Origin: a virus
DNA length: 27,844 nucleotides
Direction: 5' to 3' (one strand)
IMG/VR virus record: IMGVR_UViG_3300045284_000142
Coordinates: 1-27,844 of that record
This document shows positions 1 to 6,801 of this stretch, one piece after another. The number at the start of each line of letters is the position of its first letter. Within the stretch, counting starts at the first letter, position 1. Under the pieces are notes generated by a model. That model did not search any database. It saw nothing but the letters and a program-made list of their open reading frames with translations, and was not told the origin of the DNA. Both the position numbers and the translations under genes were made by a program.

Positions 1-1
1 G

Positions 2-913
2 TTGATCGGGACGCTGGACCCGAATCCGTTCGTGGATGATTCGGTGCATTATTACTCAGCGCACTTTAGCCGGGTGGGAGTGGCAGGTAACGGGTTCAGC
101 ATTCAGACGGTTTGGGGTGGGAATATTTCGACTGACTACACCATTACCCCAGAGGTTGACGTTACGATCTTGGGTTTTTTCATGATCTACGATCGGCACG
201 GCGGCTACATGATGAGCAACTGGCTCGGAGGAAACAACGAACAGTTCGCGATTGGTTACTTGGAGCCGCTTGCTCCCGGACCAGGACCGGATGGGGATTG
301 TTTTTACGCCTTCTGTCGTGACAACTTACTGAACGATTGGATTGCTTACGCGACCTACGAAGTAACCCCGGACCTGAATAAATGGTATGCGCTGGCGCTG
401 GTTGTCCCGGCAGGGACGCATCTAGTCCCAGCTGGGGGCTCTCCAACCCTTTACGTATCAGATGGGACAACGATGCACGGTTACCCAATGTTTAGCGAGA
501 CTTCGGGGGCGTTCTACGGACTCAAACCGGGAGGGGCCAATGTCTTGATCGGTTCACGGTCAGCACCGAGTTATAGCTTTGACGGTAGGATTGATCAGCT
601 CGGCGTGTGGCTGAATCGGGCTTTGACAAGCCTTCAAATCGGGTCGCTTGTAGCGGCGCAAGGTGCGCGCTATCCTTCCTTGACCGCAGCGCAAAAAGTT
701 AATCTCCGCGCCTACTGGGAGTTCGACACGGAAGACCATCTTGCAACCGCGCTCTTGGTGACTCCGCAGTATCAGTATCTGGATCGGCTCGGATACAGCA
801 GCCATGTCCCAGTGGGGCTGCCGCCGTGGCACGCTACGCCGTTTGACTCCGATGTCGGCGGGGTGACTGTGGTCCCATTTCCTGACCGGGCGGCGCCGGT
901 CCCAATCGTATGA
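2..913 (+). CDS. LamG/concanavalin-like phage structural protein (5' partial)
   Basis: The reading frame is open from the first bases of the window, so the true start lies upstream and only the C-terminal ~303 residues are visible. Near residues 180-215 is a LamG-type signature, FDGRIDQLGVWLNRAL, preceded by beta-rich sequence, as in the LamG/concanavalin-A-like fold found in phage fibres and surface proteins. A second aromatic stretch, LRAYWEFDTEDH, follows. Family knowledge suggests carbohydrate or surface binding; the exact role is inferred from its position before the tail-tip genes. Its TGA stop overlaps the ATG of the next gene (ATGA at 910-913), indicating translational coupling. Confidence 0.85.
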   Translation: MIGTLDPNPFVDDSVHYYSAHFSRVGVAGNGFSIQTVWGGNISTDYTITPEVDVTILGFFMIYDRHGGYMMSNWLGGNNEQFAIGYLEPLAPGPGPDGDCFYAFCRDNLLNDWIAYATYEVTPDLNKWYALALVVPAGTHLVPAGGSPTLYVSDGTTMHGYPMFSETSGAFYGLKPGGANVLIGSRSAPSYSFDGRIDQLGVWLNRALTSLQIGSLVAAQGARYPSLTAAQKVNLRAYWEFDTEDHLATALLVTPQYQYLDRLGYSSHVPVGLPPWHATPFDSDVGGVTVVPFPDRAAPVPIV

Positions 914-1110
914 GCGATTACAAAATTATTAAGACGCAGGGCAACAATCTGGAAGCGGTCATCAGCGAGATGGAATACGCCGTGAAGGATTTAATGCTGA
1001 AAGGCTGGTCACCCGCTGGGGGCGTCTGCACGGGCCGGGACGGTTCGCGAGATTTCGAGGGCCGAAGTCACTGGGCCGTGCAGGCAATGATTCTGGAGGG
1101 CGGCAAATGA
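910..1110 (+). CDS. DUF1737-like small protein
   Basis: This 66-residue protein has the layout of DUF1737: an N-terminal strand (YKIIKTQG), a helix with a conserved leucine/glycine end (VKDLMLKGWSPAGGV), and a C-terminal strand (HWAVQAMI). Proteins of this family are common small bacterial and phage proteins without a known biochemical role. It is coupled on both sides by ATGA overlaps (910 and 1107), so it belongs to the tail operon and is probably made at levels tied to its neighbours. No catalytic residues are visible and the function is unknown. Confidence 0.8.
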   Translation: MSDYKIIKTQGNNLEAVISEMEYAVKDLMLKGWSPAGGVCTGRDGSRDFEGRSHWAVQAMILEGGK

Positions 1111-2570
1111 TGGTCCTTGGACGTCCCGTCATGGACGTGCGCCCAAACTTCGAGGAGATCGAGCACGGCGAGCTTGACGACTTCACTTACGATTCTCAAG
1201 GCGTCGGCGGGGCGACTCCGTGGAAGCCGACGCTGGCTCCGAAACGAATCGGGCGTTACCCGTTCCTGTTCACAACGCCGGCCGAGTCCCGATATTTCCG
1301 TGCGTTCGTCCAAAATGTGCGCGGCAGGCTGCAAGGTTTCTGGCTGCCGCTGGCCATCAGCGACACGCGGCTTGCTGCGAATGCTGCGATCGGTGACGTG
1401 ACGCTGACGGTGGACAAGATCGGGCTGGCGGCGGCGATCGGGCTCTATCAGCAGTTCCAATGGATTGCGCTCACGACCTGGAAAACGATCTATGCTTACC
1501 AGATTTCGAGCGTTGCGGTTGTCGGAGAAACCGAAGTGATCACGCTGGCGAGCGGCTTGCTCAAGGCCGTTGTTGCCGAGGACACGAACGTCGAAGGATT
1601 GATCTACTGCCGGTTTACCGATGACGAGATTGAATACATTTACGACAGCGAAAATGTTTGCAGTTGCAAGGTAAGCTTCACAGAACTTCCTACCGAGTAT
1701 GTCACTCCTCATCTTGGGACGCGCCCGATTTACCTTTACCGATTCACCCGAGGTTCAACGGTCTGGCACTTCGCTGACTACGCAATCGACATTGTTGCCG
1801 GGGCGGTAACCTGGAACGCGCAGGACATCTCGCATGAGTCAATCGTGATGAGTGGAGACTTCGTCAATGATGGCGTCCAGATACTCTGCGGCACGGATGA
1901 TCCTGCGCACCCGCTCCGCTACTACATCGAATCCAAGGCCGGGGAGAAGATGGTCTGCGAAATATTCCAGACCGACGCAGACACGCTCACGGTTGATCTG
2001 GCTGCTCCGATTTGGATCGGGGATATTGGGCAGGTAGCGTTCCAGGACAAGGGAGTGATCCAAGGCACCATCGGAAGCGTGCAACGCATCGCCGAAATGG
2101 ACCTGCCGCGCATCAGTATTCAGCGGCCCTGCAACTTGCATCTTTACGACGAGTTTTGCACGGTGGACAAAGCGGCCTACACGACGACCGCGACGATAAC
2201 CTGGATCAGCCCGACTGGAGAATGGATCGAGGCCGATGCGTTTGAAACCAAGATCACAGCCGAAGGGGATATCAACTGGTTCGCGCTCGGTCGCTGCTAC
2301 TTCGGGACGCAAAAGAGATTGATCATGGGCAGCAAGGCGGCAGGCATCGCGAAGCGGATGAAACTCAACTCTCCATTCTACGGTTTGACCGTGGGTTCAG
2401 TGGTGACCGCGACAGCGGGCTGCAACAAAAGAATCGAGACGTGCCGTGACAAATTTGGGAATTTGGAAAATCACCTTGGATGGAAGTATATGCCAAACCA
2501 GCACCCTCAAATCAAAGCGCTAGCTACTCCGAAAGCGTCGGGCGGAAAAATGAACAAGGGGGGCGGTTAG
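1107..2570 (+). CDS. Tail-tip protein of BR0599/DUF2163 family (gpL/GTA g13-like)
   Basis: The C-terminal part (about residues 335-470) matches phage conserved protein BR0599/DUF2163, the family of gene-transfer-agent g13 and functionally of lambda gpL. The two diagnostic cysteine pairs are present: C342 and C351 in PCNLHLYDEFC, and C439 and C446 in GCNKRIETCRDKFGN. In lambda gpL an equivalent C-terminal cysteine set binds a 4Fe-4S cluster, so a cluster here is a reasonable inference. The N-terminal ~180 residues are beta-rich and less recognisable (RGRLQGFWLPLAISD). Starts at ATGATG with GGAGG upstream and overlaps the preceding stop. The NlpC/P60 and hub genes follow in the canonical order of a siphophage tail tip. 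Confidence 0.88.
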   Translation: MMVLGRPVMDVRPNFEEIEHGELDDFTYDSQGVGGATPWKPTLAPKRIGRYPFLFTTPAESRYFRAFVQNVRGRLQGFWLPLAISDTRLAANAAIGDVTLTVDKIGLAAAIGLYQQFQWIALTTWKTIYAYQISSVAVVGETEVITLASGLLKAVVAEDTNVEGLIYCRFTDDEIEYIYDSENVCSCKVSFTELPTEYVTPHLGTRPIYLYRFTRGSTVWHFADYAIDIVAGAVTWNAQDISHESIVMSGDFVNDGVQILCGTDDPAHPLRYYIESKAGEKMVCEIFQTDADTLTVDLAAPIWIGDIGQVAFQDKGVIQGTIGSVQRIAEMDLPRISIQRPCNLHLYDEFCTVDKAAYTTTATITWISPTGEWIEADAFETKITAEGDINWFALGRCYFGTQKRLIMGSKAAGIAKRMKLNSPFYGLTVGSVVTATAGCNKRIETCRDKFGNLENHLGWKYMPNQHPQIKALATPKASGGKMNKGGG

Positions 2571-2573
2571 CAA

Positions 2574-3026
2574 ATGAACTGGTATTTCGACAGCGAGGAC
2601 AATCGCGCCAGGTTGAGTGAGGAGCTGAACGCGTGGCGTGGCGCGATCTTCCGGCCGCACGAGTGCAAGAAAGGCGTCGCGACGGATTGCGTCCAGTTCG
2701 TGCACGCGGTTCTGGTGGACATGGGCGCCATCACGCGGATCGAGTGGCCCCGCTACGTGACCGTTCGCGGCGGGGTCAGCATGTGGCAACTCCTGATTGA
2801 GCACCTGGACAAAGTGCCGGAGCTGATCCATCAACCAAAGGAAGCCGAGCCCATGGACGGAGACGTTGTCGCGGTGTCAGCGGGCGAGAACGGGCATCAT
2901 GTCGGCATCGTATGCGATTACCCGGTGATCTGGCATTGTCTTCACGGGCAAGGGGTCTGCCAGGGAAACATCAATGATGCCATCGGCAGGAATTTGACGA
3001 TCGAAGTTTACCGCGCGCGTGCATGA
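2574..3026 (+). CDS. NlpC/P60-type tail peptidase (gpK/GTA g14-like)
   Basis: The protein has 150 residues, the normal size for the stand-alone tail-tip NlpC/P60 domain. The predicted catalytic cysteine is C39 in TDCVQFVHAVL, followed by H108/H109 in HHVGIV and a third polar site near H121 in IWHCLHG, giving the Cys-His-His order of the family. Family members cut peptidoglycan stem peptides and help the tail penetrate the cell wall or assist hub assembly. It lies between the DUF2163 protein and the gpJ-like hub, the conserved order in gene transfer agents and lambda-like tails. It starts 3 bp after the previous stop and its own TGA overlaps the next ATG. Confidence 0.9.
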   Translation: MNWYFDSEDNRARLSEELNAWRGAIFRPHECKKGVATDCVQFVHAVLVDMGAITRIEWPRYVTVRGGVSMWQLLIEHLDKVPELIHQPKEAEPMDGDVVAVSAGENGHHVGIVCDYPVIWHCLHGQGVCQGNINDAIGRNLTIEVYRARA

Positions 3027-5830
3027 ATCCCGCTCCCACAAAAACAGGTAAGCAAGCCATCGGCGGAAACCGTAATCGCGAGAGCGACCGTCATTTTCTG
3101 ATCAAGTCGCGGGAGCTGGTCAGCAACGAGCAAGGCTACCCGGCGCGCGTGTGGTGGGGCAAGACGAGATTGGCCGGCGATGTTATCACGCCCGTTTTCA
3201 ACATTCAGAAGCGACCGGCGCCGGTCAAAGGCGGCGGCAAGGGCGGCGGCAAGGCTGGCGGCGCCGGCAACACTTCGTTCCTCACGAGCGCGAGCTACGC
3301 GGTTTTCCTGGGGCTCGGGCTTTGCTCGAAGCTGACCGGGATTAAGAACGGTGACACGGACATCTGGACCGGGGACATCGACAACACGAGCGCGGACAGT
3401 CACGGGCGCACGGTCCTGGATACGAGCATCGGCGCGATTCATTTCTACTGGGGCTTCCCGGATCAGGATCAGGATGAAGTTCTCAACAATCTTTACCTGG
3501 ATGATGGGGCCGCAGCGGGACTCGTTCCGATTCCTAACTACAAAAATTGCTGTTACGCGGTCATGCACGATGTGGAGTTTGGCGAGCAGGACGTCCAGCC
3601 GACGCTTCATTTTTATGTCGCGCGACACAACGACGTGTTGACACTGAGCGCGCACAGCATCAACGGGGATGCGGTCATGTCGGAAGTGATCTACGACTTG
3701 CTTACCAATCGGCTTTACGGAGGAGGACTTGACCCGGCGCGTATCGACAAAGCGAGTTTCGAAGCCTGCGGCGAGCAGATCATTACCGAAGGACTCGGGA
3801 CAAGCCCGGTTCTCGAAGATCATTCGCAGGGGCGGCAACTCATCGGTGACCTGATGGAGTATTTGGACGGTGTGATTTACTTCAACGGCTCGAAATTCGT
3901 AATGAAGCTGATGCGGCCGCAAACCACGGTCGGCATTCAGGCAATCAATGAAAGCCATTTGATGGAGGAACCTGATCCAACCAACACGCAATACGATGAT
4001 ACATGGAGCGACACGCGAATTTCGTTCACTGACCGTTTGAACAAATGGGAGGACGCAGCCGAGCCTTGGTATGACGAAGCCAACGCGGAGATTGTTGGCG
4101 AGCGGCGCACGAAAACTTTCAACCTGAAATATATCACGACGCAGAAGATTGCGAAGAAGGTTGCACGCCGAAAGGGGAAGCGGAACGGCATCCCGCACGT
4201 TGGCTACCGGTTGACGCTCAAGCCTAGCGTAACGATTCTGCCAGAGGAGATTTTTTTCCTTACCTACGCGGCGACCGGCATCAACGGGAAAGTGATGCAC
4301 GCGCAGAAGGTAACGCGTGGCGGAAGCCTCAAGCCAGAACTGGTTGTTGAGTGCATCGAGGAACCGGCGCTTGAATCGACGGACGATTACGAACCGCCTG
4401 ATGACTTCTACGCTTTCGCTCCGATCGTGGACAGCAGCGGCAGCGGCGAGTTTGCCATCATGCCAACGACGGCGCGGGTTGCAGTAATTCCGAACGCGCT
4501 CAAGGAAGGTTTCTCTGACGGCTTCCTCGTGGTGATGAATCGGACGGACTCGTTTATCTCGCGGCACAAAACCTTTTTTACTTTCGACCCGTTGCAACAG
4601 GAGTTCGCGCTCTTGGAAGGGGACGACAACTTTCCGGCCGCTGGCACGATTCTGTTTTGGCAACGGATGCGCGGCGGCACAGGTATCCATCTGCGGATTC
4701 AATTTGACGCGACCAATTTCGCCATGGCCGCGGCACTGGGCGGCGACTACAGCATGCTCGCTGTGACCGGCAAGCGATCGGTTAAGACGGAAGGCTACAC
4801 ATTGGACCGGCACGAAGTGGACTCGCTCTGGTATCGGCAGCAAGTCAACGGATTGTTCCAGGCGTGGAGCGCGACAGTTTTCGACATCGAATTGGTTCCG
4901 GGCCAATACGGCAACGGGGCGCCGGTCCCCGAAAGCGACAATGCGCCCGGTGAATTTCCGCCTGTGAGCGCTTACCTTGGCCGGCTGGACGACTTTACTT
5001 TCGTGCGTTCGAACGAGATGCAATTTGAGCGGAGCGGCGGTAATGCTCCGGTGGTTGCTGGGGGCCCGGACCCTGACGCGGGACGGGTGAGGCATGTGAA
5101 AGTGACCCTGGCAAACCAAGTTCAGGAGGAATCGGTTGCTGATGCGGTGGAGACAACCTATGCGCGCCTGGATACCACGATGGCGCCGCTCGGAACCTAC
5201 ACGCCGGACTGGGGGGCGCGGGCGCGGCTCGCTCCTGAGATTTTCGACTTGAGTGGCGGGAACAAGTTGGACGAAGTCACAGATTCAGATTACGGGCTCA
5301 TGGCGGACATTGATGCTGGGCTGGGCGCGATTTACAACTCCGCGCCATCAACGACCGAAAGTCTAATTAGCGAGGACAGCAACTCGGTCCTCGGCCAGAT
5401 GGTGACGGTTGGGGACAAGATTTATAATTGGGATTACCCCAGCAACTATGTCCCGGTGATTCCGGCGCCTTACACGCCCGGAACGCCTCCGGTCAGTCCT
5501 GGGACTGTCACGGTGGCAGCGCAGTATTTTATTCTCGCGAATGACGATACGATTTTCGGGGACACGACGGCGGGGGGATTTAATGTGTGGTTGCCGAGTC
5601 CGATCGGCATCCCGGGTAAAACCTACACGATCAAGAATATTGGTAGCGGGCTGTATGCCGGGCGAATCACGGTGCTGAGTCCAGACGGATACATTTTGGG
5701 ATCAAGTGAAAATGGTTTGCTGCCCGTGTTCGTAGCTTCTCTGACTGGGTTCGGCGGCGGCGGCGGGTCCGGGAGTCTCTACGGAACGGTGCAAATCAAG
5801 AGCGACGGCACGCGTTGGATCCTCCTTTAG
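3023..5830 (+). CDS. gpJ-like tail hub / host-specificity protein
   Basis: At 935 residues this is the largest protein here and matches the hub that closes the tail tip. Near the N-terminus it has the hub pattern YPARVWWGKTRLAGDVI (residues 39-55), then a Gly/Lys-rich linker (67-82), then SYAVFLGLGLC and the segment LLTNRLYGGGLDPARID, typical of gpJ/GTA g15-like proteins. The middle is a long beta-rich body. The last ~105 residues (from TVTVAAQYFILANDDTIF to SDGTRWILL) look like the small beta domain often ending phage fibres. The hub docks on the DUF2163 protein and carries receptor-contact parts. The start overlaps the peptidase stop (ATGA). Host range is probably set here together with the fibre at 6801-9230. 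Confidence 0.9.
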   Translation: MNPAPTKTGKQAIGGNRNRESDRHFLIKSRELVSNEQGYPARVWWGKTRLAGDVITPVFNIQKRPAPVKGGGKGGGKAGGAGNTSFLTSASYAVFLGLGLCSKLTGIKNGDTDIWTGDIDNTSADSHGRTVLDTSIGAIHFYWGFPDQDQDEVLNNLYLDDGAAAGLVPIPNYKNCCYAVMHDVEFGEQDVQPTLHFYVARHNDVLTLSAHSINGDAVMSEVIYDLLTNRLYGGGLDPARIDKASFEACGEQIITEGLGTSPVLEDHSQGRQLIGDLMEYLDGVIYFNGSKFVMKLMRPQTTVGIQAINESHLMEEPDPTNTQYDDTWSDTRISFTDRLNKWEDAAEPWYDEANAEIVGERRTKTFNLKYITTQKIAKKVARRKGKRNGIPHVGYRLTLKPSVTILPEEIFFLTYAATGINGKVMHAQKVTRGGSLKPELVVECIEEPALESTDDYEPPDDFYAFAPIVDSSGSGEFAIMPTTARVAVIPNALKEGFSDGFLVVMNRTDSFISRHKTFFTFDPLQQEFALLEGDDNFPAAGTILFWQRMRGGTGIHLRIQFDATNFAMAAALGGDYSMLAVTGKRSVKTEGYTLDRHEVDSLWYRQQVNGLFQAWSATVFDIELVPGQYGNGAPVPESDNAPGEFPPVSAYLGRLDDFTFVRSNEMQFERSGGNAPVVAGGPDPDAGRVRHVKVTLANQVQEESVADAVETTYARLDTTMAPLGTYTPDWGARARLAPEIFDLSGGNKLDEVTDSDYGLMADIDAGLGAIYNSAPSTTESLISEDSNSVLGQMVTVGDKIYNWDYPSNYVPVIPAPYTPGTPPVSPGTVTVAAQYFILANDDTIFGDTTAGGFNVWLPSPIGIPGKTYTIKNIGSGLYAGRITVLSPDGYILGSSENGLLPVFVASLTGFGGGGGSGSLYGTVQIKSDGTRWILL

Positions 5831-5861
5831 GTTTGCAATCCAGAATTGCACGGAGCAAAGA

Positions 5862-6131
5862 TTGCCGGAAATGAAGCATCTTGTTCGCTTCGAAGTTTAT
5901 TGCACGGCCCCAAATAAATGGTTCTGGAGGCTGCGGCATCGCAACAAAAAGATTCTGGCGGACGGCGGCGAGAGCTACCAGACGCGAGGGGCGCTCAAGA
6001 AAAGTTTAGAAAACGCCATTCGCGCGATCAGCAACGGGCAGTGGGAGATTGTTGAATCGGTTCCTGAGCGCGCCAGGAGAGCAACCAAAGCATCCTCGAT
6101 AGAACGCGCATTTGGTTCCCGCGTCGCATGA
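5862..6131 (+). CDS. DUF1508 (YegP-like) small protein
   Basis: The 89 residues contain one DUF1508 unit: FEVYCTAPNKWFWRLRHR followed by KKILADGGESYQT and a helix ALKKSLENAIRAI. This fold is widespread in small bacterial proteins and its role is unknown. Start choice: TTG at 5862 has GGAG six bases upstream, whereas the in-frame ATG at 5871 has no well-spaced ribosome binding site, so I prefer TTG; using ATG would shorten it by three residues. The C-terminal tail (RARRATKASSIERAF) is basic and outside the domain. Its TGA overlaps the next ATG at 6128. Confidence 0.8.
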   Translation: MPEMKHLVRFEVYCTAPNKWFWRLRHRNKKILADGGESYQTRGALKKSLENAIRAISNGQWEIVESVPERARRATKASSIERAFGSRVA

Positions 6132-6535
6132 CCCCTACAAAATTTCCAGAGCAGAACGGGAAGCTGGTTGCCGCGCCGGGCGACGAGGCAACAGTGTTGG
6201 ACCTGCCCGTTTATCGAGACGCGCAATACTCGATCAGTTGCTGGCAAATGTCGTGGCGCGACCGGTTGCGGTTGCTTGTGACCGGCCGCGTTTGGTTTTG
6301 GGCATGGGCGCGAACGCACCCCCCGATTTACCTTGGAGCGGAGCGCCCGGACGTGTTCCCGCCGCGGCCAGGCCGCATGAATCCATTGCGGCGGTGGCTG
6401 ACACAGTGGCGGATCAGGCGCGCGACGAAGCGGGCAATTGCCGCGGAGCTTAAGCGGTTCATGGCACGCGCGCGGGAGTCTGATCAGATTCCGATCGGAT
6501 ACCGCAACCATCGCTGGGAATCGGAAGCACGCTGA
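6128..6535 (+). CDS. Small conserved phage protein, function unknown
   Basis: This 135-residue protein has a central aromatic block (SISCWQMSWRDRLRLLVTGRVWFWAWARTHPPIYL, residues ~36-70; residues quoted as two adjoining parts: SISCWQMSWRDRLRLL and VTGRVWFWAWARTHPP). Such a block, with WRxRL-GRVW-HPP, recurs in many small phage proteins of unknown function. The C-terminal half is very basic (PLRRWLTQWRIRRATKRAI) and probably helical, so contact with nucleic acid or membrane is possible but unproven. It is translationally coupled to the DUF1508 gene by an ATGA overlap and sits between tail hub and fibre genes. Confidence 0.72.
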   Translation: MTPTKFPEQNGKLVAAPGDEATVLDLPVYRDAQYSISCWQMSWRDRLRLLVTGRVWFWAWARTHPPIYLGAERPDVFPPRPGRMNPLRRWLTQWRIRRATKRAIAAELKRFMARARESDQIPIGYRNHRWESEAR

Positions 6536-6540
6536 TCTAA

Positions 6541-6801
6541 ATGAAATCGCTTACCGATATGCGGCTCTTAAATGGACAAGAGCAAACGATCACGATGACC
6601 GAGCTTCGGGAAAGCCCCGGTGACGTGATTGCCCAAGTGCAAAGCGGAAAGACGTTTCGCATCACCAAGGCCGGGAAAGTGGTGGCTGTGCTGTCAGCTC
6701 CTGAACCAAATGCGTTTCAGCTTGGAGCGGAGTTGAGGCGGTGCAATGACAAGTTTGAAAACATTAGCCATTGCGGTGACTTCCCTGGATTCAAAGGTTA
6801 A
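6541..6801 (+). CDS. Orphan Phd/YefM-type antitoxin-like protein
   Basis: Residues ~14-58 match the Phd/YefM antitoxin fold: a first strand ([11 protein letters not shown]), the DNA-binding helix region ([11 protein letters not shown]) and the strand pair [15 protein letters not shown]. Antitoxins of this type bind operator DNA as dimers and neutralise a toxin with their C-terminus. No partner toxin gene is next to it: the gene before is an unknown phage protein and the next (TAATG overlap at 6799-6803) is the tail fibre. The 28-residue tail after the fold contains cysteines ([16 protein letters not shown]). It may be a free regulator or an anti-defence decoy, but these roles are inferred. 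No clear ribosome binding site precedes the ATG. Confidence 0.8.
   Translation: MKSLTDMRLLNGQEQTITMTELRESPGDVIAQVQSGKTFRITKAGKVVAVLSAPEPNAFQLGAELRRCNDKFENISHCGDFPGFKG

Noticed and set aside
3008-5119. Long open frame (703 codons) on the minus strand opposite the tail hub gene
   Set aside because: It is the antisense shadow of a strongly coding GC-rich gene; the product is Arg/His/Val-rich with no domain, and the + strand frame has clear hub motifs and proper coupling.
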